Shown here: positions 51,363 to 63,941 of the stretch, piece by piece | Layout of the letters: each line of letters opens with the position of its first letter | Numbering within the stretch: position 1 is the stretch's first letter | From: Musa acuminata AAA Group | Taxonomy: Eukaryota; Streptophyta; Magnoliopsida; Zingiberales; Musaceae | Direction of reading: 5' to 3' | DNA length: 64,000 nt | Assembly: GCF_036884655.1 (NCBI RefSeq) | Contig: NC_088359.1 | Coordinates: 21,317,001 to 21,381,000 of the forward strand | Program-made: the position numbers and the translations under genes | Notes under the pieces: generated by a model | The model's input: the letters and a program-made list of their open reading frames with translations, nothing else | What the model was told of the DNA's origin: nothing | Database searches by the model: none

Positions 51363-51579
51363 CGCCTTGGTGCTCAGCTGGCGCACGAAGTTGGGGGGGG
51401 AACCGCAGGATGAGAGCGGAGGAGAGGCCAGCGAAGCGAGGTGCGACGCTGCGGAGGAAGGAAGGGGAGAAGGATGACGCCTGCTTCCCGGGACGAGGGC
51501 GGGCGCCGGATTTGGAGGATTGTCGGTCAGCGGCGGCGGAGAGGAGGAATGAAGTGTCGACGGCGGCGGAGAGGGCCAT

Positions 51580-53691
51580 CCGTGGCAGCGGCGCCGGCGC
51601 GACCTCTTCTTTGAATACGCGAAGAAACACTCGTCCACGTCTTCTTCTCTCCGGTGACGTGACGGGGTATTTAAAAGGCAGGAGTGGGTCCCACCATGGT
51701 TCTCCTGTTTGATTGGCCAACAGGAAATGTGTGGCCGTTGTCGGGTGAACTGCGGTCGCCTTCTGGGGAGGCTGCGTTGGCGGGTTAGTGCAGTGGGCTG
51801 CCAACGCAGCCATCCAAGACCAGGGCAAAACAGCGGGTCCGCCGTGTGGGCTGACACAGTGAGAGGGAGAGGTGATGGTAATGTTACGGGCAGTTAGGTG
51901 TCCGAATCAACTGGTGCCTAAGTGGGAGATTGACGTGTCCCGCAATCTCGTACCCATCACGCGAATCACGAGGCGGTCTCCCACAGAATCAGGATCATAT
52001 GTGTCCAAACCCGGACCCGTTCTATTTCCTGGGTAAAAGTGAGAGGATAACAAACATCGATACTAAGTCAATGGTCGAGAAATCTCAAACTGGAAAGTTT
52101 GGATTCGGGTCGAAGATACTGGTATACGACGAACCAAGGATCCGTCGTTTAATGGATTTAGATCCAAGAATTTGCACCCATTTGCAGCGTTGCGTTGTGT
52201 TAGCGGTCCGGATCATTAATGAAGGTCCACCCGCGTAGTAGTTGCTGTATCCAACGTCAAGGCAGGCAATTACAATGATGATAACCTTGAACCGAATAGA
52301 GTTAGTCATTATTGGCCAAGAGAGTCAAGAAAGGCCATTACAATGATGAGAAATATATATATATATATATATATGACAGCAACGGATACAGGAGGAACAA
52401 GTCAAAACTCACAAGGATTCCATGCCCCATTCCAGCACGAATATCTACCAGCTAACCGACACATCTCTTTCAAATGCAGCATGTTGCTTGACTTTGTGTG
52501 CAAACTATGAAAGAACAGTCGACAGCTTAGTCTCAAGGGAAATAAAATATCACATGACAGGCGCAATACGATATCTTATAAGATAGCTTTGTTTATCGTA
52601 GCAGAAGCATCCTTTATGGGCTGTTACATACAATTAAAGTCGGTATTCCCCATCATAATCCAAGAAATAAATCATTTTATTGTATTTATTTACTTATTTT
52701 TGGATCTGACTGCTCTCTGCAGTTGCAATGGCTTCTCATGACGAAATCTGTTATTTACCTTCTTAAAATCAAAACACACAGATAAAAGCATACTCTACAT
52801 TCTGTTTCCAAACATAAAGAACAAAGATGATGGAAGCACACATCAACATCAATCTAATGAGAATTTCTAGTATCTAAGCTACTACTATTGACTAGAGAAA
52901 CTCGGGAAACAAGCTGTTGGTTGACAATTACAAGAGTAAAAGGCCAAAAAATGTCAACATTTACCCAGCTACAGACCATTCTCTCATGTAAAGATGGCGG
53001 CAAAGTCATCTACTAAACATAATCAAAGTTGCAAGTCTGTAACAAATGTCTAACATTGCCACCTGCCTCAAAACGTATTCATGAAAAGATGTTTCCAATA
53101 TATAACTGCAGCAGCAAACATGAAGTCAAAGAGCAAGAAAGCACTTTAGAGGAGCAAGCATAGTCAAAATGCCAAGGAAAATAAGCAACATAGCAGCAAT
53201 TTACCAATTAGTTGTCCAGGGAACAGTAGACATGTTACCATTCATTAGTCTGAGACAGATTGAGTTCCTAGCATAAGAGAACAACCAAAACATATTTGCA
53301 ATTGGCTCGTTGACATAAACAACTTCATAGCAAGCGGCATAAATGCCCAAAGTACCACAATGTCACAAAGGCAACAAGGTCCCAACCATGAAAAGTAATA
53401 CCTCCACAAGCAAAACATAGATGCAAGTTTCAGTTGCAAACATCACGGCTTTTTCCGTTACCAAGAGATCAATTAGTCCCTCAAGTTCACAAAACATGGC
53501 AGATGATTGTACTACTAAGCACTACTAAGGAAAACAAGGAACAGAAAAGGAGGGCTGCAAAAGGATCTTCAACCAATCTGCCAAACTGACAACTGCTTAA
53601 GAGCATGATTTTCCTAATTCCATTATCAGGTATCCTTGAGCTTGAAGAGCTGCTGCATTTATAACTTATTTGCAAGCAGAAAAAGGAAATC
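51580..53691. other. Intergenic region: CGS pseudogene promoter side and BOB1 3' side
   Basis: GC-rich to about 51900 (probable 5' UTR and promoter of the former CGS gene), then AT-richer. A (TA)n tract lies at 52350-52373. No further gene recognised; most of 52400-53690 is plain AT-rich sequence. Confidence 0.5.
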
Positions 53692-56600
53692 TTAGCCTAG
53701 TTTTGCCCTTGAAAAGTCCATCTCTGGGTGCTGCACAAGCAAAAAATCAGAAATTCTATGAGACTCAAAAACAAACAGGTTGGTAAACGCTGAATCCTGC
53801 AAAGATGTTAAGAAATTAGAGAAGCTTATTCACCTGGGCCATGAACTTTTTGAGAATTTCCTGCTTCTGCATCTCATCACTTGTTGGAAGACCCATGGAT
53901 TTCTGTCGCTGGTCAAACTGTAAAAAAAGAAAAAAATCAAGCTAGCTCCAGACAACATAAAAGTATAACATAACACTAAATCCAACTCATGTTAAAAAAA
54001 AAGAACTATTAAGATATATCAGGGATAAACCTGATAAAACAAAGTGCAAGTTTAGCAAACTTTGTGATAATTATATTGCAGCAATTATTTTAGGAAAGAA
54101 AAAAGAACATATTATTTCGTTAAAGCAAGCTGAATGCAACAGTCTCCTGCGAAGTCAGAGCTCATGCAATACCCAAATATTATAATTAGGAAAAAAATAT
54201 TGATTTCTATGGTTTAAAAAGATCCATTTATCTATCACATATCAGGGAGATCATAGAAGGTGAACAAATGGTTTAAAAGCAAAAGTTTTTGAGATACTAG
54301 ATTGCAAAATTCAAATGAAAAGAAGACTAATTTTTTTAGTAAAGCAAAATTACAGTAAGCTCATGAGGTATCAGCGCTCATAATGTCAACCAATTCATTT
54401 AGAATGGAGTTGAACCACTCCAGAAATTCAAGCAAATTTAGCCAATCAATGTCACAGATGGCTCAGGCATGATAGATAAATGGCTCAGGCATGATACAAC
54501 TTATACCGGGTACTGAAACACTCCAAAACAATGTCACAGATGGCTCAGGCATGATACAAGTTCCATTCAGCAAAATGAACATTATGCAGGTTGAAAAATA
54601 ATTTCTGACAGAAATGTAGACAGAAATCATAAAATACCTGTTGTCCAACCACAAGAAAGAATATTTTTTAACGATTGCACCACAAACAAAAATACTAAAA
54701 CAATCCAAGACAAAACCAGATAACAAACATAACGGTTTTCTTCACAAATGAGTAATTTACCATCATTTTCTCTACAGTTTGCCGAGTTTCAGGATCCAGA
54801 TCAGATAACTTGCTATTCTCAGGTTCTACTTTCTGCGTATCAATTTCAGGGTCACCCTTTACCACACATTTCCACCATTCCATCTGATTTTGCTTGGTCA
54901 AAAGTACAGAAATGAATTTTCCATCCTCTGTGTGCCAATGGAATTTACTAGTAAGCTCTAAAAGCAATAACATAATTTGCACCAAAGGTAGTCACAAAAA
55001 CATACCTATGCTCCAAAAACAATCTTCTGCTTTCACTGGTTGATAAAGATCCCCCTGGAAAGGTGTTAGCAATAAAAATGTAAGCGCTCCAAGAAGAGAA
55101 GAGCGTACCAGCAAATAATCCAAGAACAATTTCTCAATGTAGCATTGCCTAGAAAAATGACCCGTTACATAGACACTTACATCGATAATTAGAGGTTGTC
55201 CCCTTAAGCCAACCTTCAGATGAGTCTTCTTTATCTCGCAAGTAACAAACCTTGATTTTGTCCCCTGAGGAACTGGAATGCTCACGGTGACCTCTTGAAG
55301 TGTTTGTGTCCAAGAATAATTATCTAAGTCCAGACCATTTCCAGAATTTGGCTCTGCAAAATGAGGAACAGAATAAGGAAAATATTTTTTCCCAAGTAAA
55401 AACTTAAAAACATACAAGAACTTAACCAAAGACATCAAGAATTAAAGACTGCTACATATAAAGAAAACAAGTGTTTATCATTTAATTCTCAAGGAAGGAA
55501 AGAAAATGGCGTTTACCAGTTCTAATAATATTGCCAAAACACCCTTGGCCTTTTAGAATATCCCCTCCTGCTCTCTACTACAGCCCATTAAATTTTGCTG
55601 TCTGCTCTTTTGTAATCTCTATTTGGTGTATTGATTAATTTTTCCATTTATACATGTAATGAAGCTCAGTGTACTGTTATATATCACGTTATGATGTATC
55701 CTCCTCTCTTGTGGTCTTAAGTTATTTTTGTAATGGTGTTGTTTAATCAACAGAGATTTAGTTGACATGGAATACTGTTGGATTGCCGGTTTAATTTGCT
55801 CTTGTTCCTGAGTCTTGCTTGATGGGAACTACCTTTTAAATAATTCAGATATTCAAAACTGAATTAACAACTAGTATTAGAGGAACCCTTGGCCTTTCAG
55901 TCAATTTAAATATTAAACATGTTCTGAGTATCCATCATATATAGAATTTCACATTTTGCTGTTCTATTCAATCATCCATAGAATTTCCCACTGTAGTAAT
56001 GTGACAGATTCTGCTGTTCCAGATTGATAATCATAAAAAGTTATTGTCATATGTAACAACTTGTAGAACAATACGACTATAGCTCATACATGTTAAAAAT
56101 ATTAGACATTTTAGCCCCCCTAAAGAGAAAGATAAACCCTTGCCTTTTCCCATCGATCAAAACATTAAACATGTTCCGAGCATTCGTATCTAAAGAATTT
56201 CCCACTTTGCCGGACCTAAGACCACCATAAAAATTAAAGAAACAAGCACAATCAATGCACGTCCCCACGAAGTATCTGATTTGCTGTTCCATTCGAAGCA
56301 TCCAAATATACAAGGATCCCTCCTAAAAATCAAATTTTGCATCTTCAGAAGAACCACAAATAGTCATAGTCTGTTCCTTTTCTAGTCATTCGCATGATCC
56401 AGAACCTATTACTCATGTTTCAGGTTAAATCTTGGGCATGTGCACAGGAAAGCAGGCAAACTCTTCAGAATCGACATCATAGGTTCAAACTTATTACCGG
56501 ACAAGTACTACAGAGCTAAATGTTACGGAAATAATGATCTCAAAAGGAAGAAGAGAGCTTACTCCGCACACCCTCCTTCTCCTCATCCTTGGCCGCCGCA

Positions 56601-56971
56601 GCGGCCTCCGTCTTCTGATCCTTGGCCTCCGTCTTCTCAGCGGCCTTCTGTGCCGCCTCCTTGAGCCGCTTCTCGGCCTTGGCAGCCTCATCGGCCGCCC
56701 TTTTCTTCAGCCTCTCCTCGGCGTCGACCTTCTCCTTGGCGGCGGTCACCGCTCGTACGACCTTTGTCACCGCCGCCTCATCCGTGAAGAAATCCGACTG
56801 CCGTCTGACGAGGTCGATGGCAGCCTCGAGGAAGGGCATCGGCCCCTTTTTGGCGAGCACCGAGGCCAAGGACTCCTCATCGGGATCCGCCTGCGGAGCG
56901 GGGGGCGGAGAAGAGGAAGAGGGGTTTTGCTGCTCTTGCGCCTCTTCCTCGACCTCAGAGATCACGGCCAT
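53692..56971 (-). CDS. BOB1: NudC-type CS-domain protein (BOBBER1-like), 6 exons, 306 residues
   Basis: Exons on the minus strand: 56563-56971, 55181-55353, 55006-55054, 54761-54927, 53834-53917, 53692-53730. All introns are GT-AG and 921 bases close in frame, giving 306 residues against about 304 for Arabidopsis BOBBER1 as I recall. The family members are small cytosolic chaperones needed for development and thermotolerance; they bind unfolded clients and join heat-shock granules. The N-terminal 136 residues are acidic and then Lys/Ala/Glu-rich, predicting a coiled coil ([20 protein letters not shown]). The p23-like CS domain follows: [71 protein letters not shown]. The C-terminus has [20 protein letters not shown] and ends [12 protein letters not shown]. 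The start is the first ATG, in a GA-rich leader context. Confidence 0.95.
54447..54558. repeat. Short direct repeat in a BOB1 intron
   Basis: The stretch aatgtcacagatggctcagg followed by catgata occurs at about 54447 and again at about 54530; a partial copy lies between (atggctcaggcatgatac). Confidence 0.75.
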
Positions 56972-57818
56972 GGCGGCGGCGTCACGTTGGAGGGAGAGAG
57001 AGGGAAAGAGGAGCAGGAAACAGAGAGCTAGATTTAACGGAAGAGTTGCGAGGGTTTGAGAGAGAGAGAGAGACGTGGGTTGGAAGAAAGCCTAGAAGCT
57101 TCTGTAGGAATGCCATAGGTGTAACTTCAACCATTAAACTTACGGAAACTCTTTCAAATACCCAACTTATGATTGGACAAAATGTGGGGTTAACTTGTAG
57201 GGCCACCAAAGAGGCTGTGTTCTTCTAATCATAGGAAGGTATTCGTTCAAAGGGCTAAATCATGGGTTACTGAAGCCTCGTTTTTCCAGATACTTCAGGA
57301 AAGGGTGCGGTCCGATCTGATGGATCATCAACAAGTTTGTCTCCTCAACGTGTGTTTTTGAGCTAAATCGATGTGTTTCTGTTTTATGTTTTAGCTGCCT
57401 GCAACAAAATGTTTAAATTGAATGGCATCATTTTTGGCAACAATATGATAATGTCTTCTTATTCGGCACATTCTCTTTTCCAGTATTTGGGTTTTGTATT
57501 TTATGCGAAACATTTTCTTGTTTCCCAATATTCTGAAAGTAAATAGAACGTTTTCTTGTTTTCAAGATCTTATCATGAGATGATGTTATTTTAATTAACA
57601 TTAATTAGATGCTTGTGAGGATTGTTCTTGAAAACAAGCATCTAATTATGTTAGGTTACGTTCCTACTAATTAGATCAGTGTTACCTCTCATGTTCATAG
57701 TTAATATGAGATTGTGTAGTGAAGGAAATAAAATAAGAAAATTGATTATTTTTGAGAAAATAAGAATAGAAAGGTAGAGACAGAATATGGATATCATGTT
57801 GTATAGTTTTGAATTTTT
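56972..57818. other. BOB1 5' UTR/promoter and spacer to the Copia element
   Basis: A GA tract (57059-57074) lies in the likely leader. A short hairpin-forming inverted repeat is present near 57603-57652 (ttagatgcttgt and its complement). No coding sequence recognised. Confidence 0.5.
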
Positions 57819-58526
57819 TATTTGGAAAAATATGTTAAAACAAAATAATTATTTTTCCTTCTTCATCAAAATAACAACTTGATATCAAAATGTAAATATC
57901 AACCAGCACAGCATAAACAATAGAGCAATAAATCAATGAGACCAAATTTTTAATGTGGAAAACTCAATGTGAAAAAAATCACGGGACCATAGTCCACCTC
58001 AAACTTTCACTATCAATAGTAATGATAACAAGTTTACAGTAAATCTTCTTTAGAATAACCAGAGGATCATAATAACATCAAGAATAGCATATCATCATCA
58101 CATAGGATGGATCTCATCAAAAAGAATTCTAGATCTCACAAAATGGGTATAATAGGAAAGTACCTCAGAGAGGGTAAACTGCAGATCAACACCGTTAGGA
58201 TTGTAGAGCTTGCTGCAAGGATTCTCTGCATAAAATTTGAGTCAAAACTGATAATATTTGGTCATTGATCGTCAAGTAGAAAACTCAAGATCCTAATCTT
58301 TCTCTCTCATTTTCTCTCTCTCTCTCTCTCCTCTCGCTGTGCGTTGTGTGTCGTCGTCGTTCTCTGCACGCACGCTGCCCTCTCTCCTTTTTCGCTCTTT
58401 GCGTCGTCACCACTCGCTGCACAATCTCGTTGCACCGATTGCCCTCGTTCGCTGCTTTCTTTTTAATTATTGATTTGGGCTCCAAATGCCCAATTGTCCA
58501 AGTCCACATATGGGCTGGACCTAACA
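57819..58526 (-). repeat. Left (3') LTR of the second Copia element
   Basis: It ends ggacctaaca next to the polypurine tract; it contains a TC microsatellite at 58303-58331. Confidence 0.8.
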
Positions 58527-58990
58527 ATTCTCTTCCTCCAACTCATAGTGGGCTGTACCAAGCCCGCTCTTCGTCTACATGCTTTAAGCTTCTCATTAGG
58601 TAAAGACTTTGTCAATATATCTGAATCATTCTCATTGGTATGCACTTTTTCCAACTATAATTCTTTCATCTCAAACACATCATGAATCCAGTGATATCTC
58701 ACATCAATATGCTTAGATCTAGAATGATATGTTGAATTATTGAAGAGCTGAATGACGCTCTGACTATCACAGTAAATAGTATATCATTTTTGTTTCAAGC
58801 TCAATTCCTGTATAAACTTTTTCATCCATAAAGCTTCCTTGTAGGTTTCAGTAATTACTATGTATTATGCTTTTGTGGTTGATAGAGCAACACAATTCTG
58901 TAACTTTGATTGCCAAGAGATTACTCCCCCTGCAAATGTCATCAAGAACCCCGAAGTGGACTTCCTGAAATCAATATTACCAGCCATGTT

Positions 58991-59120
58991 TGCATCTGTG
59001 TAACCTTTTAACACAGGTTCATCATTGCCAAAACATAAACATAACCTGGTACCTCTTGTCTGCATCTGTGTAGCCTTCTAACACAGGTTCATTATTGCCA
59101 AAACATAAACATAACCTGGA
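58991..59120. repeat. 70-bp tandem duplication in the RNase H region of the Copia element
   Basis: The block starting tgcatctgtgtaac at 58991 recurs at 59061 (tgcatctgtgtagc) through ataacctgg, with a few differences. It breaks the RNase H frame. Confidence 0.85.
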
Positions 59121-62100
59121 AGTACCTCTTAGATATCTTAATATCCATTTCACTGCTGTCCAATTTTTCTTTCCATGATTAGAGAGAAATCGGCTGACAA
59201 CTCCAACTACATGGGCTATATCTGGCCTAATACAAACTATAGTATACATCAAACTGCCTACTGCAGACGAGTAAGGCACTCTGGACATTTCTTCTTTTTC
59301 TTTCTCACTTGTAGGACATTATTTCGAACTAAGCTTGAAATGACCTGCAAGTGAAGAACAAACTGCTTTGGCTTTACTCATGTTAAATTTTTCAAGAACC
59401 TTTTCAATGTAAGTCTCCTAAGATAGCCAAATCTTTCTTTTCTTCCTATCACGAAAAATCTTCATGCCAAGTATTTGTTTCACCGATCCCAAGTCTTTCA
59501 TGGCAAAAGACTTACTTAGCTCTCTTTTAAGTTTTTCAATTTTACCAGTATCATGACCAACAATTAGTAGGAGAATAATGAACATATAGCAGGAGAATAA
59601 CGAAATCATTATCTAAATTTTTTTTCATAAACACACAATGATCAGATGTGGTTCTATCATACACTTGGCTCATTATAAATGAATCAAACTTCTATCATAC
59701 CCTTAGCATATCATATCACTATCTAGGTGTCTATTTGAGTCCATATAAGCTTTTCCTAAGCTTACACACAAGATTTTCTTTTCCCTTAACTTTGAAACCT
59801 TTTTGTTACTCCATATAAATTTCTTTTTCTAAGTCACCATGATGAAATGTTATTTTCACATCAAGTTGCTCAACTTCTAAATTCAAGCGGGCAACTAAAC
59901 CAAGAACAACTTGGATAGAGGACATTTTCACAACTAGAGAAAATATTTCTTCAAAGTCAATACCTTTCTTCTGACTGAATCCTTTCATAATTAGTTATGC
60001 CTTATATCTTTGTTGTGAGCTATTATTTTTAGACTTCAATTTGTAAACTCATTTATTCTTGAGAGCTTTCTTCTCTTTATGCAACTTTACCAAGTCATAG
60101 GTGTGGTTCTCAAGCAAAGATCACATCTCTTCTTGCATGGCTTTAACCCACTCATTCTTATGCTTATGTAGAATAGCTTCTTGATAAGTTTCTGGCTCTC
60201 CCCCGTTAGTAAGTATAATATACTCATGTGGAGGATATCTAGTAGATGGTTGTTGCTTTCTAATGGATCTTCTCAATAGAATCTCAATTGGTGGTGGAGG
60301 TGCTTGTTCAGTTGGTTCAGCATCATCAACTATAGGAGTCTCACCACTAGCATTCTCACTATAATCTTCTTCTTCATCTCCCCCATGATCATCATGAACT
60401 ACGAGTGAAGGAACTGGACCCAAACTCCAAGGAATATAAATAGAGGTTTTTAGCTTCTCAACATTATTACCATCATCAAATAATTGGTCTTCCAGAAATA
60501 CAACATCTCTGCTTCTAATAATTTTCTTATTCACTGGATCACATAATCTGTACTCAAACTCTTCATGATTATATCTCAAGAAGATACATGCTTTTGCCTT
60601 ACTATCAAGCGTGGACCTTTCATCTTTGGGAATATGAACAAATGCTTTACACCCAAAGACTCTTAAATAATTATAAGATATATCTTTTCCTTTCCATACT
60701 CTCTTTAGAACATCACCTTTCAAAGGAACTGATGGAGAAAGATTTATGAGGTTACTTGTAGTTCTCATAGCCTCCCCAAAATGACTTTGGTAACTTAGTG
60801 TGAGAAAGCATACACCTAATCCTTTCTTCAATGGTTTTATTCATCCTTTCTGCCACACCGTTCTGCTGAAGAGTTTTAGGAACTGTTTTCTTAAGCCTGA
60901 TACCATGAAACCTGTAATAATTCTTAAAAGGACCCCTGTACTCGCCACCATTATCTGATCGAACACACTTTAACTTTCTACGAGTTTCTCTTTCAATATT
61001 GACATGAAACTCCTTGAAAACATCGAGTACCTGGTCTTTAGATTTTAAAGTAAAAATTCACACTTTTCTAGAATGGTCATCAATAAAAGTAACAAAATAA
61101 AGAGCACCTCTAAGAGTTCTAGTTTACATAGTACAAACATCAATATGAACTAAATCAATAACATCCGATCTTCTAAATGATGGATAAGTATGAAATGCAA
61201 CTCTATGTGTTTTTCCAACTAAACAATGATCACAAGATTTAAGAGATGTACCTTGCAACTCTGGTAAGAACTACTTTCTAGTAAGAGTTTGAAGTCATTT
61301 CTCGTTGATATGACCAAGTCTGTTGTGCCAAAGATCTATACTTTCACCTTTTTGAATTGCATTAATCTCTCCTTTATGTAGCTTAGCTTCCATGACATAA
61401 AAAGAATTAAGCTTCTTTCCTCTTGCCACAATTAGAGAACCTTTGGTGAGTTTACATTTGCTTTCACTAAAATAATGTGCAAAGCCCTCCTCATCAAGTC
61501 TGCCCATAGATATCAAGTTAAGACGAATATCTGGAACATGTCTTACATCTTTGAGTATCAATTTGTTCCCAATACTGGTCTCCAAGCAAATATCTCCAAT
61601 ACTCAAAATCTTAGATGTACCACTGTTTTCCATTTTGATATTACCAAAATCACCAGCAGTATAAGACCTGAAGAAATCACCATGAGAAGTAACATGAAAT
61701 GAAGCACCAGAGTCAATTACCCAGTTACTATCCTGAGCTACAAGATTGACACAACCGTCATCACAAACAATAGTGATATCACATTTAGTAGCAACTGTAT
61801 TGGTCTCTTTCTCATTTTTCTTCCTTTCATTATGTTCTCGCTTCCAAAACCTACACTCTTTCTTCATGTGACATGGTCTGTTACAGTGGAAACATTTGAT
61901 ATCTCTTCTAGACTTGGATCTTCCTCTATAACCATATGGATTTCTACTATGACTTCTTCCACGTCTTTCTTGTTTTTCAGTAATAAATGCACCAGAAGAA
62001 GATACACCTTGTTCTTTCCTTCTAGCATCTTCATTTAGCAAACTATCTTTAACCATATCTATAGTTAGAGTCCCCTCTGGCGTGAAGTTACAAATAGTCA

Positions 62101-62625
62101 CCACAAACATTTCCCAACTTTCTGGTAAAGAGCTGAGAAGTAATAATCCTTGCATCTCATCATCTATATTTATTTTTATAGCAATCAACTTATTTGCAAG
62201 ACTCTGAAATAGGCTTATATGCTCAAAAATATTACCACCATTTTTATACTTCAAATTTACAAATCTTCTGACGAGAGAAATTCTATTTCCCACTGTCTTT
62301 TTCGCAAAGAGATTTTCTAACCTTTGCCAAACAATATCAGCTCTGGTTTTATCCGAAATATGCTCATGCAAGTATATATCCATCAATCTTCTAATATAGG
62401 AAATAGCTTTTCTATGTTGAACTTTTCATTCTTCATCGTCCATAGTAGAAGGTTTATCTTTAATCTTGATGGGTTTATACAAATATTTGCAATAAAGCAA
62501 ATCTTCCATCATATACCTTTAAGTAGAATAATTTGATGAGTTCAATTTAATCATACCATCCGCCTACTCCATTTTAATTACACAAGAAAAACTAGCACCA
62601 AATAACTTGTTGCTCTAATACTACT

Positions 62626-63427
62626 TGTTGGGAAAAACCTATTAAAGCGGAATAATTCTTTTCCCTCTTTGTGTATCAAAATAGGTTCATCATCAAAATA
62701 CCAACTTGATATCAAAATGCAAATATCAACTAGCAAAGCATAAACAATAGAGCAATAAATCAATCATACGGTGAAACCAAATTTTTAATGTGGAAAATCC
62801 AATGTGGGAAAAACCACGGAATCGTAGTCTACCTCAAACTTCCACTATCAATAGTAATGATAATAAGTTTATAGTAAATCTTCTCTAGAATAACTAGAGG
62901 ATCATAATAACATCAACATCAAGAACATAGATCTTAGCTCAAGAATAACATATCATCATCACATATGATGGATCTCATCAAAAGAGAATTCTAGATATCA
63001 CAAAGTGGGTACAGTAGGAAAGTACATCAGAGAGGGTAAACTGCAGATCAACACCATTAGAATTGTAGAACTTACTACAAGAATTCTCTGCATGAAATTT
63101 GAGTCAAAACTAATAACTTTTGACCACTGATCGTCAAGTAGAAAACTTAACATCTTAATATTTCTTTCTCTTTTTTTTTTGTCTATGCTCTTTTCTATCT
63201 CTTTCCTCTTGTTGTGCGCTCGTCGTTCTCTGTACGTTCTCTGTACGCACGTACGCTGTCCTCTCTCCTTTTTCTCTCTTTGTTCTTCTCTTCTCTCTCT
63301 ATATGCCGTCGCCACTCGCTACGCGATCTCGTTGCATCGATTGCCCTCGTTCGTTGCTTCCTTTTTAATTATTGATTTGGGCTCCAAATGCCCAATTGTC
63401 CAAGCCCACATATGGGTGGACCCAACA
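62626..63427 (-). repeat. Right (5') LTR of the second Copia element
   Basis: It begins tgttgggaaaaacc and ends gacccaaca. It is about 94 bases longer than the left LTR, from indels on both sides. Confidence 0.85.
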
Positions 63428-63941
63428 TTTTTAAATATTACTTCTCATGGTATTAATTTATATTGTTCGAATGATATGAGAAAAAAAATAGTGTCAAGGC
63501 TACATAATTATTTTCAAAAAATAATTTATATAATTTAAGTACGTGATGAATCATCTAATTATTTTCAAAAAGTAATAATGCATATCATTGACATAATTTA
63601 TAAGGTGTATTATTATTTAAAAGTATTGCAAGAAAAATTATATGTTGACAATTTAGAAAAGCGATTTGAATAGTTAAGTATTTTATTATTTAAAATTACT
63701 ATAAAATAATCTATACGTTTGTGATCAAAGAAAAATTGTATGATTTGCATTTATTGAAATAAATGTTTGCTTGTTTTCAAAATATTTCAATATTATATTT
63801 AAAAATAATTGAAATTTTTATTATTATTATTGATTTCAAATAATATGTGATTCGGATGCTCAAACTCTTAATTTGTAAATGTATCCTATATATTATTTTA
63901 TGTTACATTGTAGTTGTTTGATTACTATGACTATAATTTTG

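Larger units (their letters stand above)
37438..51579 (-). pseudogene. CGS1: Cystathionine gamma-synthase (CGS1-type), all exons present but frame broken
   Basis: Exons on the minus strand: 51098-51579, 50775-50872, 50606-50679, 50351-50523, 50113-50172, 49823-50026, 49653-49739, 49151-49258, 37928-38024, 37729-37847, 37438-37565. The family joins O-phosphohomoserine and cysteine in plastids, the first step of methionine synthesis. Conserved parts are clear: transit peptide, MTO1 peptide, EYGRYGNPTT, FTESPTNPFLRCVD, HSATKFIAGHND (PLP lysine), GGCESIVDQPAIMSYW and the C-terminal ADIIQALDKI. Compared with the family from memory, the frame is broken by an 8-C run in exon 1 (one base too many), a 7-base loss plus one extra T and a stop in exon 2, a 4-base GCTA duplication in exon 4, one extra base in exon 9 and one in exon 11. 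Exons 3, 5-8 and 10 are intact. Exon 9 uses a GC donor. Intron 8 is 11 kb and filled with nested retroelements. A recently silenced gene copy is likely; sequencing error cannot explain the exon 2 and 4 changes easily. Confidence 0.85.
57819..63427 (-). mobile_element. Second Ty1/Copia retrotransposon, degenerate, with TTTTT target duplication
   Basis: LTRs are 57819-58526 and 62626-63427, flanked by ttttt on both sides (57814-57818, 63428-63432). On the minus strand, gag to protease is a 363-codon open stretch (61295-62386) with an NLKYKNGGNIFEHISLFQSL core, a CCHC knuckle (CFHCNRPCHMKKEC) and an intact protease motif (WVIDSGASFHVTS). The integrase follows in broken frames, its C-terminal part at 60121-60831, then reverse transcriptase (59988-59418, YVDD motif lost) and RNase H (59288-58463). 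A degenerate primer-binding site (tagtattagagcaac on the minus strand) lies beside the right LTR and a polypurine tract beside the left. It is related to the Copia element at 38422-47319 by domain wording but distinct in its LTRs. Inactive. Confidence 0.9.

Noticed and set aside
51090..51857. 255-codon minus-strand frame as a gene of its own
   Set aside because: It is the shifted frame of CGS exon 1: shadow before the 8-C run and true CGS sequence after it.
52400..53690. A further gene between the CGS pseudogene and BOB1
   Set aside because: Only short frames without domains; no coherent splice pattern seen.
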